DNA of 27,382 nucleotides from Conidiobolus incongruus B7586. Taxonomy: Eukaryota > Entomophthoromycota > Entomophthoromycetes > Entomophthorales > Conidiobolaceae. Shown piece after piece: positions 12,555-22,210 of the stretch. Every line of letters starts with the position of its first letter. The stretch's first letter is position 1. The notes beneath the pieces are model-generated. The model did not search any database. It was given only the letters and a program-made list of their open reading frames with translations, and was not told where the DNA came from. The position numbers and the translations under genes are program-made. The DNA lies in contig JNEM01010357.1 of assembly GCA_000697335.1 (NCBI GenBank), positions 1 through 27,382 of the forward strand. Direction: 5' to 3'.

Positions 12555-12712
12555 AATGTGGAGAAACTGAATGTTAAACAAGTACAGTTCAAAATTTGTC
12601 CAACTTGAAATATCAAGATTGATTCTTTAAAGCAATTAAATGGTATGATAATGGGGAGTGCTACTGAATATCTCAAGCAAAATAAAATACTCTATCAACA
12701 TAAAAATTATTA
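12555..12712 (+). pseudogene. short coding-like fragment, unidentified
   Basis: A plus-strand frame here reads like natural protein (for example MIMGSATEYLKQNKILYQ) over about 50 codons, with one in-frame TGA near the middle and a TAA at the end. No ATG opens the frame upstream. It could be a decayed gene piece or an exon of a gene whose other exons were not found. No family was recognised. Confidence 0.2.
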
Positions 12713-13161
12713 AATAATTCACTGGCTTTATAACGTGGTATAAATTTAGCCCACAAATCTTAATATTTCTCAATGACTATTTCTGATTTATTTTGATTAA
12801 TTGAGATTTTATATAATAGTTTCAAAAATGTTCATTTTTTAGCCAAATATTTTATTAGTATAAATTAGATTTCATTAAAAGCCAAATTATTCATTTTTTT
12901 TTCAAATATACAAAATGATTTTATAATAAAGAAGATTATGAGGGTTTGACGAATTGATATAATTTCTCACACACTGACAATAATTGATAGGAATATATAT
13001 ATATGAAATAATCTGTACTACGTAATATATTATCCGATTTAAAAATAAGAGTTTAGATGTTGGTCTAACTTAATATTAGTGGATTATAGATATTATTTAA
13101 ATATAATTTCAAAATTGATAGACTTAAAATCAGTGATAATATATAAATAAAATGAAAAATT
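12713..13161. other. AT-rich spacer upstream of Argonaute
   Basis: No gene or RNA was recognised. The stretch returns to AT-rich composition between the coding-like fragment and the promoter region of the Argonaute gene. Confidence 0.6.
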
Positions 13162-13178
13162 TGCATTTATTAAATGCA
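13162..13178. promoter_or_regulatory. 17-bp dyad TGCATTTA-T-TAAATGCA
   Basis: Two perfect 8-bp inverted half-sites separated by a single T, ending 7 bp before a TATA-like box and about 50 bp before the Argonaute ATG. The half-site contains ATGCA, which is not a simple A/T run, so the dyad is less likely to be chance than others in this DNA. Binding of a dimeric regulator is an inference. Confidence 0.35.
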
Positions 13179-13185
13179 CAAACTT

Positions 13186-13194
13186 TATAAATAT
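13186..13194 (+). promoter_or_regulatory. TATA-like box of the Argonaute gene
   Basis: TATAAATAT lies about 43 bp upstream of the ATG. Start of transcription about 30 bp downstream would give a very short leader of roughly 10-15 nt. Such motifs are frequent in AT-rich spacers, so this is only positional support. Confidence 0.35.
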
Positions 13195-13228
13195 CAGTAT
13201 TTTCTAACTTGAGCATACTATTTCATAA

Positions 13229-15764
13229 ATGAGCAATTTAACAGAATTAGTTCAACGACCAGGGTATGGTAATAAAGGTCAACGAGTCAACTTAAAAGCA
13301 AACTATTTTCACATTAAATCAATCCCAAAAACTATTTTTCATTATGACGTTAACATCTCCCCTATAGCTCCATCTAAAATATTGTTAATTTTAATGAATG
13401 AATTGCAAAACAAAAATGAACAAATATCTGATGTTGTTTGGGTATTTGATGGGTCTAAAAATTTATTTACTTCTACTCCTCTCAAGATAGAGTATGAGCT
13501 AACAGAAGTAGTAAGTATTTATTTAATATTATCATTTGAACTTATCATTATATAAATAGATTTCGTCATCAGATAAAATAAGAATTCTATCTGAGAAGCC
13601 ATTTAGAATAACACTCAAATTAGTTAATATAATAAAGAATGACTCAATAAATGATTTCATTAACAAATCTAAAGGTTCAAGCAACGAAGTATTGAGCTAT
13701 TTGATGTGTTTAGATATCGTTTTCAAACAAAGCGCATTGAAAAAATACTCTGTATTCAAATCTCGTTATTTTATTTCAGAGGAATCACAGGAGATATATG
13801 ATGGTCTAAAAATTTATCAAGGATTCTATCAATCTTGTAAACCTGCATTCAAAAAACTGCTCTTGAATGTTGATACCTCTTCAAGCGTGTTTTATCCTGA
13901 AGGTCCACTAATTAGTTTCGTTTATAAAATACTTGGTATGAAGCACCAAGAGGATTTGAAAAGAGGGATCCTTAGGGAAAATATAAATCAGTTATCTAAT
14001 TATTTAAAAGGATTAGAAATTCAAGTTGAGCACATAAATAACAAAATAATGAAATTCAAAATAAAGTCAATTTCACAAATCTCGGCTCAGGATACTAAAT
14101 TTCAATCTGAAAATCAACAAGAAACTAATGTTGTTGAATATTTTAAAGATAGATATAATATAAAGCTGCAATATCCACTTTTACCTTGCATTGTGCTAAA
14201 GCGAGACCAGCATTTACCTATAGAAGTCTGCAAAATTGTTCCAAATCAAAGATTCATGAAAAAACTAAATGATAAACAGAATTCAAATATTCTAAAATTC
14301 TCTTGTAAGAAGCCTCATATAAGATTTAATCAAATTGAAAAAAGTAATAGAAAACTTAATGGTGAAAGTAACCAATATCTAAATGCTTTCAATTTATCAA
14401 TACAAAGAGAATTTTTATCAACTGAAGCAAGAATATTACCTGCTCCCGAACTCAAGTATTCAAATATATACAACCGGCAATTTCAAATTTTACCTAATGC
14501 TGGAGTTTGGGATATGAGAAATAAAAAGTTTATAAATGCTGCTCAATTAAAAAGTTGGGGCGTGTTGTGTTTAGGACATCCAAGAGAAATTCCAAAGCAT
14601 CAAATCCAAAATTTCATCAGAGAATTAATTAAAATTTGCAGCTTCTTAGGTATACATTTTCGAACTAGAGAGCCAAACATTGAATATGGCTCAATTGGAA
14701 ATATAGAATCAAGTCTAAGAAAATTATATAAAGTAGTAACAGATGCATCTAAAGAGCCACCTCAATTATTATTATGCATATTACCAAATAAATCTGTTGA
14801 TATATACTCTGATATTAAAAGAATATGCGATATCCAGTTAGATGTAATATCGCAGTGTATTATTTCAAAAAATTTAGTTACACCCAAGCCTCAATACCTT
14901 TCTAATATCGGCCTGAAAATTAATTCTAAATTAGGTGGTTTGAATACCTATATAGAACCAAGAAATATGAATTTAATCAATACTAAACGAACTATGATTT
15001 GTGGAGCTGATATTAGTAATCCCGGACCGGGAGGTAAGGGAGCATCAATAGCTTCCCTGGTTGGTTCACTTGATGAAACCATCAGCGTTTGGGGTTCTAA
15101 ATCATCCAAACAACCACCTAAGGAAGACATTATAGTTAACATTAAAACTATGATGAAGGAGTTGCTGTTAAAATATAAGAATATACACAAAACGCTACCC
15201 GAAAAAATTATATTTTATAGAGATGGGGTATCCGAAAGTCAGCTTAAAATTGTAAAGAATCTAGAAATCAAAGCCATTCGCGAAGCTTGCACAAATTTCA
15301 AGAGTTATATTAAAATTACTTTCATTGTTGTTACAAAGAGGCACCATTCCAGGTTCCTAGCTCCTAGAGAACAACAAGATCGATCTGGAAATTGCTTACC
15401 AGGAACTGTTATTGATAAGGATGTCACTCATCCAAATAAATTTGATTTCTTCCTGTTTTCTCATTCCGGTATCCAAGGCACTTCAAAGCCAACTCATTAT
15501 CATGTATTAGAGGATGATAATAGATTTAGTGCTGATAATTTACAAATGTTAACATATCAATTGTGCTATTTATATGCCAGATGCACACGTTCAGTTTCAT
15601 TAGTAACTCCAATTTATTATGCTCATCTATTAGGAAATAGAGTTAGATTACACCAACACAGCCTGGGAGTTTCTGACGAAAATTATTTAGAAAATGCAAC
15701 TAGAGATGAACGTGACCCAACTTATCCCAGCGATTCAATCTCCACTAGGTTATTCTTTGTGTAA
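13229..15764 (+). CDS. Argonaute, 828 aa, one intron
   Basis: Exon 1 is 13229-13510 and exon 2 is 13560-15764; joined they give 828 residues. The start is fixed by a TAA directly before the ATG. RPGYG at 10-14 opens the N domain. The L1 linker lies near 191-228 and the PAZ domain near 238-355, with PIEVCKIVPNQRF at 314-326. The MID domain spans about 388-538 and keeps the guide 5'-phosphate pocket: Y510, K514, Q526, K547 and K551. PIWI covers about 566-823 and has the full slicer tetrad D578, E616, D649 and H783. The protein ends in FFV, as Argonautes often do. It should bind small RNAs and cut matching transcripts. One small oddity: the usual Asp-Val-Thr-His-Pro after the first catalytic Asp is Asp-Ile-Ser-Asn-Pro. 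Length and domain order are normal. No Dicer or RNA-dependent RNA polymerase is nearby. Confidence 0.95.
13511..13559 (+). other. intron of the Argonaute gene (49 nt)
   Basis: It begins GTAAGT and ends AATAG. Its removal joins codon 94 to the next exon in phase 0 and keeps the N-domain reading frame open. Translation after the acceptor continues with Argonaute-like sequence before the next in-frame Met, so exon 2 starts at 13560 and not at a later start codon. Confidence 0.85.
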
Positions 15765-17392
15765 TTCATCAAAAGCAAAATATTTTCTTAATGATTTTAA
15801 TGATAAATGATTTGATATAGTAAATTAGGTTAGATTTCTTAAATTGTTTTGGGTTTATGGTAGAACAAACTCTATTACTATCATCTTTGAATTTAGCTTT
15901 GTTTAATGTACTATTTATTAAATCAGATTGGTGAAAAAATTTAACAATGCTCTAATCAAAACAAAATATTGCAATTGCATCAAAAGCAATATATTACATC
16001 GCTTGTAATAATTGATTGCAACAAAATTACCTTAATCTCTTTTATGTATTATAATATAGAGTTTATTTTTTATAATTCTTAATATTTATATAATGTATTT
16101 GCAAGCATGCTTTCAATAAATTTATGTCTATATAATTTTTATTATTTATCAAACGATTTAGTTAATCTTTGTCAGATATGTGCAAAACTGTAGCTGGATT
16201 TTGGGTGTAGTATTTGCATGTAATTATCCTATTTAGGATAACATCAAAAGAATGAAATTTGCTTAGGGAGTTGTTTCTCATCCTATTCCTTGATTTTTTT
16301 AATTGTTAATTACCTCTCCCTACTACTATAATTCACATGAAAAAATATTCACTTTTTTATAATTAGTATTATATATAAGTTATTAATAAATTTGTATTAA
16401 TAAATTCTGAGTATAGTCGCAATTTTTGCCAAGTCTAATACTTAATTCAGATTTTCTATAAATGGTAAATATAATTCCAAACTACTAATCAATTCAACAA
16501 TTTAACGGAAAAATAAAATCATTTGAATAATCAAAAATCAGTTGCAAATTTTGAACAAATTTCTGATTCAATGTTGTGTCAAATTTAATAAATATTCACT
16601 CTATTCCAAATAATCAGATATATTTTATACTTAATCATGAACGTTATGAAATTGCTGAAACAGAAAATGGATAGAATATTCAAAAATAACTGTAATGAAT
16701 ATTTTTTAAATCATTGAATATATCAATTGAATTAAAATTGAAATATTGAAACACTGTCCAATGTTCGTTGGTTGCTCATTTTAAATAAGGATTCAAATTT
16801 TCAAGGTTATAAAAATTTAGTATAATTTTATAATAATTGATGTAACAAAAAAAATTCGATTTCAACAAGATCCAATGATAATTTTTATGAATTAATATCA
16901 AATTTGTATATATCAAGTTTGCAATATATATATAATGATATGATTTAATAATATTAAACTATTCAAACATTTGCAAATATCATCCTTATTAGATTGTCTA
17001 CCTTTTTAATATTTTCATACTCTTTGTAAATTGAATTTTGAAAACTATTGAAATTGTACTGAAAATTAAAAAAAAGCATTAAAAGCTGATTGATAAAAGC
17101 AAAACTATATCCTAGAATTTTTGTCCTCAAAATACTATTTTGTAAAAAATAGAATATGATATTAATATATCAATATCATTGTTCAATAACTGTAAAGTAT
17201 GTTCGAATATACAATATAATATATATATATATATATTTTATATCTCATATAAATATTATTAAATATTTGAGAGTGAATTTGATTGTCTATCATCTGGAAT
17301 ACATCAATTTAAAAATATCAGACTATTATTACTATTATTCTATTTGGGCTTTGAAGTAATTATTGTACAAAAATTGTATTAAATTTGGAATA
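15765..17392. other. AT-rich spacer after Argonaute
   Basis: No supported gene. The first few hundred bases are probably the Argonaute 3' UTR. An 18-bp near-palindrome (TTATCCTA-TT-TAGGATAA) lies at 16224-16241. Short protein-like scraps at about 16637-16717 and 16735-16785 are too small to call. A TA microsatellite lies at 17221-17239, and the overlapping 67-codon frame at 17156-17359 is AT-rich and probably chance. Confidence 0.6.
17221..17239. repeat. (AT)n microsatellite
   Basis: About nine AT dinucleotides in a row in the spacer after Argonaute. Simple repeat. Confidence 0.9.
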
Positions 17393-17539
17393 ATGCCTGA
17401 ACAAGAAAGCAAATCCAACTATACCAGAATAACGCATTATACTAATATGGATTTAAATATCAGGAACTTGGAAATATACAATCGTAATCTGAAATCAATT
17501 CAAGCAACCTTCGAGCAAATGGAAATAAAAAACAATTAA
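17393..17539 (+). CDS. small hypothetical protein, 48 aa
   Basis: ATG to TAA, in DNA visibly less AT-rich than its flanks. The protein is polar and begins MPEQESKSNYTR. Its second half (NIRNLEIYNRNLKSIQATF, about 22-40) has regular spacing of hydrophobic residues, as in an amphipathic helix or coiled coil. That segment faintly recalls the helix of the DASH kinetochore subunit Dad1, which also carries an Asn-Arg-Asn-Leu run, but the rest of the Dad1 pattern is missing, so the name is not assigned. It may be a real small gene, the first exon of a longer one, or a remnant. It is transcribed toward the surface-protein gene on the other strand. Confidence 0.35.
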   Translation: MPEQESKSNYTRITHYTNMDLNIRNLEIYNRNLKSIQATFEQMEIKNN

Positions 17540-17927
17540 AGGAATAAAAATCATCTTAATCGTGCACTGATATTAAGTTGTCATCATTGTAAATTTGGTT
17601 TGAAGTTAGTCAATTTGTCTTGAATATTTAAATTTTGGTGAAATTTATTCTTTAAAATTGGGAATAATAAAAAATTGTTTTGATCAATTTAATTCTAGTT
17701 GGAATTAGTAACAACAAAGCCAAGGTATTAGATAAAGTTGACCATTATGATTGCAACAATACAAGAATCAACCATAATTGAAAGTCTCAACCAAATCATT
17801 CGAGATATTTAATGGTGTGATAAATTAAATATTTAACACAAAATTAATAAATAATGTTCTTGAATATTTAAATTGATGATTACAATGTATGAATTTATTG
17901 ATTAAAAATAAGAATAATTTATACCAA
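17540..17927. other. spacer between convergent genes
   Basis: Contains moderately balanced patches near 17560-17600 and 17700-17820 that read briefly as protein but with no ATG-led frame longer than about 20 codons. They may be 3' UTR of either neighbour or an exon that I could not connect. Nothing else was recognised. Confidence 0.45.
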
Positions 17928-18665
17928 TTATAAGGAAACAGCAACCAAACTAGCAATCATCACAGCGGAAGCGCCGAAGATACCGACCTTGAAGGTTGAG
18001 GCTGAAGACTTGCTGGGGGTGGAGGAGGATGGTGTAGTAGCAGAATTGCCTGTGGCTTTATCGTAGCTAGGATTGACACAGATGGGGTCGAACTTGTTGG
18101 ATTCGGCACACATCTTTTTCCAAGCGGTACATTGGCTCATCTCCGGCATATCTTTACAGAAGGCACCATAGACACTCAAGTTATCGATGCGCAAGAGACC
18201 TTTTGAGTCAGGAGTGTCAACCACTTTGCAGTCATTCATACCGGGCATTTCGTCACATCCATTGCGCAAAAAATTGGTTATATTTTTTGTGGTTGGCATT
18301 CCGGGGAATGGAGTGTTTGTAGTACATTGCTTGACGGCGGTCTTACCATTTACAGGCATACATATGGAGTTGTAGGCTTTGCAATTGCTGTCGTCCTTGG
18401 AATCGGTTGTACATAAGGTAGCTAAAACAGAAACTGGGGAACAAAGAGTAGCGTTTAATTTAGTGTTGGCAGCGCACATATTACGTAAACTGCAACCTAC
18501 CAACTGAGTAGACTTGTTACAGATAGCATCTAAAGCTTTGTTGGCATCACTGTCAGAGATAGTGAAATCAGCACAGCTAGAAGCGGTGGGATCAGTTTCA
18601 CAACTGTTTTGAGCGCTGTATAAACTACTGAGGAATAAAGTTAATTGAACAGAACTAAATTTCAT
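17928..18665 (-). CDS. secreted Cys-rich, GPI-anchor-like surface protein, 245 aa
   Basis: The chosen ATG gives a classic signal peptide (MKFSSVQLTLFLSSLYSAQ). The mature part has 16 cysteines in a modular layout. Three full modules are C-x8/9-C-x5/6-C-x9/11-C: C49-C58-C64-C75, C85-C95-C102-C114 and C170-C179-C186-C196. Two half modules are C22-C31 and C137-C146, so every Cys is accounted for. Four N-glycosylation sequons lie at N50, N71, N128 and N162. A Ser/Thr/Pro-rich spacer (206-224) precedes a hydrophobic tail (227-245), as in GPI-anchored wall or membrane proteins. Met-x-x-Met motifs (MPGM, MPEM) sit in two modules. Similar Cys-rich segments occur, as I recall, near copper transporters in some fungi, so metal binding is possible but unproven. 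The protein should act at the cell surface. Confidence 0.8.
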   Translation of the reverse strand: MKFSSVQLTLFLSSLYSAQNSCETDPTASSCADFTISDSDANKALDAICNKSTQLVGCSLRNMCAANTKLNATLCSPVSVLATLCTTDSKDDSNCKAYNSICMPVNGKTAVKQCTTNTPFPGMPTTKNITNFLRNGCDEMPGMNDCKVVDTPDSKGLLRIDNLSVYGAFCKDMPEMSQCTAWKKMCAESNKFDPICVNPSYDKATGNSATTPSSSTPSKSSASTFKVGIFGASAVMIASLVAVSL

Positions 18666-18673
18666 GACAATAA

Positions 18674-18732
18674 CTATAGACAAATCAAAAAGAAAATAGA
18701 GTTAAGTTAGAATAACGTAACATTTTTTATAC
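18674..18732 (-). other. probable 5' intron of the surface-protein gene (59 nt)
   Basis: On the minus strand it starts GTATAA, has a branch-like CTAAC at 18706-18710, then a pyrimidine-rich tract and TCTATAG at the acceptor. It ends 9 nt before the signal-peptide ATG. It most simply lies in the 5' UTR. Splicing also puts an upstream ATG (18829) in frame with the main protein, adding 35 residues before the signal peptide (see findings). Confidence 0.55.
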
Positions 18733-18829
18733 CTTCTAGAGAATTTCTGTTTTTAGAATTGTCAGGATAAATATAGCATCTTATATTCTCTGGTAATTTT
18801 TTGGCTTGAAAATGTACAGATTTATCCAT
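18733..18829 (-). other. upstream exon or uORF of the surface-protein gene
   Basis: ATG-led frame on the minus strand beginning MDKSVHFQAKKLPENIR. Unspliced, it closes at 18707 as a 40-codon upstream ORF. If the 59-nt intron is removed it continues in phase into the Cys-rich protein. It may be plain 5' UTR. The opposite strand at about 18859-18966 also reads like protein, so coding of this exon is uncertain. Confidence 0.35.
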
Positions 18830-18965
18830 TTTAAATTTATGGGTAGAAAATGAACCAATAGTGATTCGAATTGGAAATATGGAAATAGAATCCTTAACCA
18901 ATCATATGAGGAGGCTGCTCAAATTGGTAATATGATAGAAACCTTTGGAATGGTTCTTTAATTTT

Positions 18966-19784
18966 TTGTCATATTTGAGTTTTAAAAAGATTTTGGATAA
19001 TGTTTGATGTAAATTCTGTTGACAATGTATTGTTTTTAGATTTGTAGGATTGATTTTGTCTTAGCTGTTTGATTTAGGTACAAATCTATTGATTATGAAG
19101 CTGTTATATTGATACAAATCTTTACAAGCTGGAAGATAATAATATATCAAATAAATATATACAGCATCAATTAGTCGAAATCAATTGATTAATAAACTAA
19201 TACAATTCTATGAGAAACGTTGTTTGTTCTGTATTACTAAAAATGTAGAAATCAACTTGTAAATGTTTTGAATAAATCATCTTGTAACGGTATCTATTTA
19301 TATTATTTAATGTTTCTTCAATTGTTTTAGCAATAACTTAGAATTAATTCGCCAGTTTCCAAATTTAGTATAAAACTAGAAATATTCCAAATGGGTTCAA
19401 ATTTCAAAAAAGTGATAATAATGAATAAGCAAACTTTAGTGAATCGAATTTGTAATTATTATAATATAATAATTAATAATTAATATATTTCCAAGATATT
19501 GATATTTGCTAATAAATATTATAGCGTTTTTTAATATGAAAAAGTATTTAATTTGAAATATTTTGATTAATTATAAAAGTATAATTATAATTCATCTTCT
19601 AATATGATTCTAATTTTATTTTTTTTGATATATCCAGTGGTTCAAAAAGCATTTTCTTATAATTAAATCAAATAGTATTTTATGAATCGTGATTATTTCA
19701 TTCTAGTTTTAATATTATTTGGAATGATATTAAGTGATATAATAATATATTGTATTCATTATATATATATATATATATTAAGTA
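18966..19784. other. AT-rich spacer
   Basis: No gene or RNA was recognised. A short plus-strand protein-like reading ends at its left edge (see findings). A TA microsatellite at 19760-19779 abuts the old mariner element. Confidence 0.55.
19760..19779. repeat. (TA)n microsatellite beside the old mariner
   Basis: About ten TA units immediately before the probable left end of the old mariner. Mariners insert at TA, so such tracts are favoured targets. Confidence 0.85.
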
Positions 19785-22208
19785 CAACTTTCTAGGAGAA
19801 TTTTAATAAAATACAAAATAACTGAAAATTATAGAATTTTAAACTTTACCTGAGTTAAACAATAAGCATTTATCAAAATATCATATTATGCAAAACATTT
19901 TATATTAATTATACACAAAAAGCTCCAAATAGCAACTAGTGGCAAAAGGCTTTTAAAGTATAATAATAAAAACTGGTCTAATCAATCCATAGTTAAAAAA
20001 TCTGACATAGAAAACTTGCCTGGTTTATATTATTATAAATCTATTATTAACTAAAGAAATTCAAATAAAGTTAAGGAATATTTTGAATATCACCTATATA
20101 CCTCAGAAATAAAACTATCACAATCTTTAATTTAATATTTACTCTTTAATTACTTTACTAAAATATAATTTGATATTAGTTAAAATAATTAAGAGTATAG
20201 GTACCTTATGCTTTAACTAAAGTTAAATAAATGAAAGAAAAAATATAGCAAATATAAATTTATCTTATTATAGTGTTTATTCTACTATACTTAAAAAATT
20301 ATTACAATAGATAAATTGTAAATTGTAGTATATAATCCATTACTAAGAAATGAAAAGAGTGCTTGGGTTGAAAAATTAAAACCACCACTATAAATTCCAA
20401 AAAAAATTATTTGAAAAAAATCAAATATTATTATTAGGTATAGATATAATAATATAACATCCCATTAATTATTACTAGGAAAAACAAATTATAATATTAC
20501 TTTGTAATTTAAATAATGGGAATTTTTTGTGATTGAAAAAAAGTAAACATTTTAATATATAAAAAGTAAAAATAAATATATAATATAAAATTAATAATTT
20601 CTTTTATTTCTAATAACTTTTTGCTATACTTTTGGCAAAGATCTAACACTTAAAAAATAGTCCTTTTTATTAAAGACTGAAATTTGATGTTTTATAAACC
20701 AATTAAATTTTCTTGTAGAATTTTTTTTCTTATAAATTAGTTTTTTAATTACCTAAAACAATTATAATCACATAGGTTATAATCTAAAGAATATATTAGA
20801 TATAGTAATTTTTTCCAGTTATTTTTAATTAAAAAGTTTTTTATAACTTTAGATTTATGTATTTTACAATTATTATGTAAAATAATATATTTTCTTAAAT
20901 TATATTAAGAATACCAATTAGAAATAATTTTATTTAAAAAAAATATAAAGTTTATTATTAATTAATTTTCCTTTAAAAACTAAATAAGAATAGCATATGC
21001 TATTATAATTTATTACAATAATTAACATTTACTTATTAATAAAGTATTTATTTAAAGGAATTTGTAGAAGGGGTTGATTTAACTTAATTTAATATTTTGA
21101 TTTATGTTTTAGTAAAGGATTATATATGAAAATCTAAAATTCATCAATTGTAATAATTTATTATAAAAGCCTTGGTTTCTAGTTATACCTTAGTAAATTT
21201 TATTTAATAATAGCTATTCTAACTTTTTTTTAAGCTTTAGTTAAATTATAAGATACTTATTTTATATTTTTATTAATTAATTTTAATTTAAACTTTAATA
21301 TATATAAAATACTTATGTAACTAATATTAAAATGTTTTATTAATTCTTTAACTAAAATAAAAATGTATTTTTCAATATATTTTTTTACTTTATTAATAAT
21401 TAGAAAAGTAACAGTTAAAATTAATCTTTTAGATTTTAGCAAGTTTTAGGTAATTTTTCTTTTAACTTTAAAGTAATTTACCTAGCAATAAATTGTTGAT
21501 TTAGATAATACATCATTATTAAAAATTACTTGTAAATTTTAAGTGATTTTAAAGGGTTTGTGGTTAAATTTTACTAATACTAAAATAAAAAACTTTTGAT
21601 AGTTACTATTTAGTTTAAGTATAATTAAATTAAACAACTAATTTTAAAAAATTAATTTTTTAATCAAAAAAATTATTATATATATATATAATTCAAAACT
21701 ATTTATTTTCTTATTTATTTTATATATTTTTTTTTTATTTGAAACTAATAATATGTTTGAAAAATCAGAAATTAAAAAATTTCCCATTTCTTTAATTTTA
21801 TGGTAATAATATAATATATTTTAGATTTTTAAAAGTTATTGTTATAAATTAATATAAAAAATTCAATTAATAAATCATTTATTTGACATTATAATAGCTA
21901 TAAACATATAACAAAATTGATCAATAATTTGTTTATTAAAAAGAACTGGGCTTTATTACCTCATCCACTATATTCACCAAATATAAATCCTTATAATTAA
22001 GATTGTTTTATAAGTTAAAAAATTTGAATCAAGGAAAGAGATTTGATAACTTTTCAACTTATATTTTAAAAATTTACATAAAGGGGTTAAGTATTTACCA
22101 TTAGTATGGGATCCTGTTATTAATTGTTAAAATCATATTATTTTTGCTTTAACTTTATTAATTTTATTAAAATATAAATTTAAAATTGGTGAACTATTTG
22201 AACCATTG
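19785..22208 (+). mobile_element. old Tc1/mariner relic, split by a younger mariner
   Basis: Plus-strand transposase remains lie on both sides of the younger element. Before it, 19900-20500 reads as the helix-turn-helix part and the start of the catalytic domain, including SGKRLLKYNNK, a DIENLPG motif typical of the linker, and KSAWVEKLKPP. After it, 21830-22170 gives WALLPHPLYSPNINP around the third catalytic Asp region and GKRFDNFSTYILK near the C-terminus. Without the insert it would be about 1.1 kb, close to a full mariner. Outer ends are set by a TA at each side (19783-19784 and 22209-22210) and weakly similar termini, so they may be off by some bases. Many stops and frame changes show it is long dead. 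Confidence 0.7.
20497..21806 (-). mobile_element. mariner copy A, 1310 bp, nested in the older mariner
   Basis: The ends are imperfect inverted repeats of about 35 bp sharing TTAC at the tip and ATGGGAA inside, with a TA on each side (20495-20496, 21807-21808). Minus-strand transposase remains include a helix-turn-helix region at 21257-21442 (KELIKHFNISYISILYILK) and a catalytic region at about 20720-20880 (KVIKNFLIKNNWKKLL, then LCDYNCF). The spacing between the second and third catalytic positions is 34 residues, as in DD34D mariners. The second catalytic Asp codon reads Asn here, while the sister copy keeps Asp. Several stops and frame changes make it inactive. It is the arm of an inverted pair with the copy at 25907-27206. 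Confidence 0.85.
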
Positions 22209-22210
22209 TA

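Noticed and set aside
14948-15190. 80-codon minus-strand frame
   Set aside because: Antisense shadow of the Argonaute PIWI domain.
16224-16241. Near-palindrome TTATCCTA-TT-TAGGATAA
   Set aside because: No promoter or gene edge nearby to give it meaning; probably chance.
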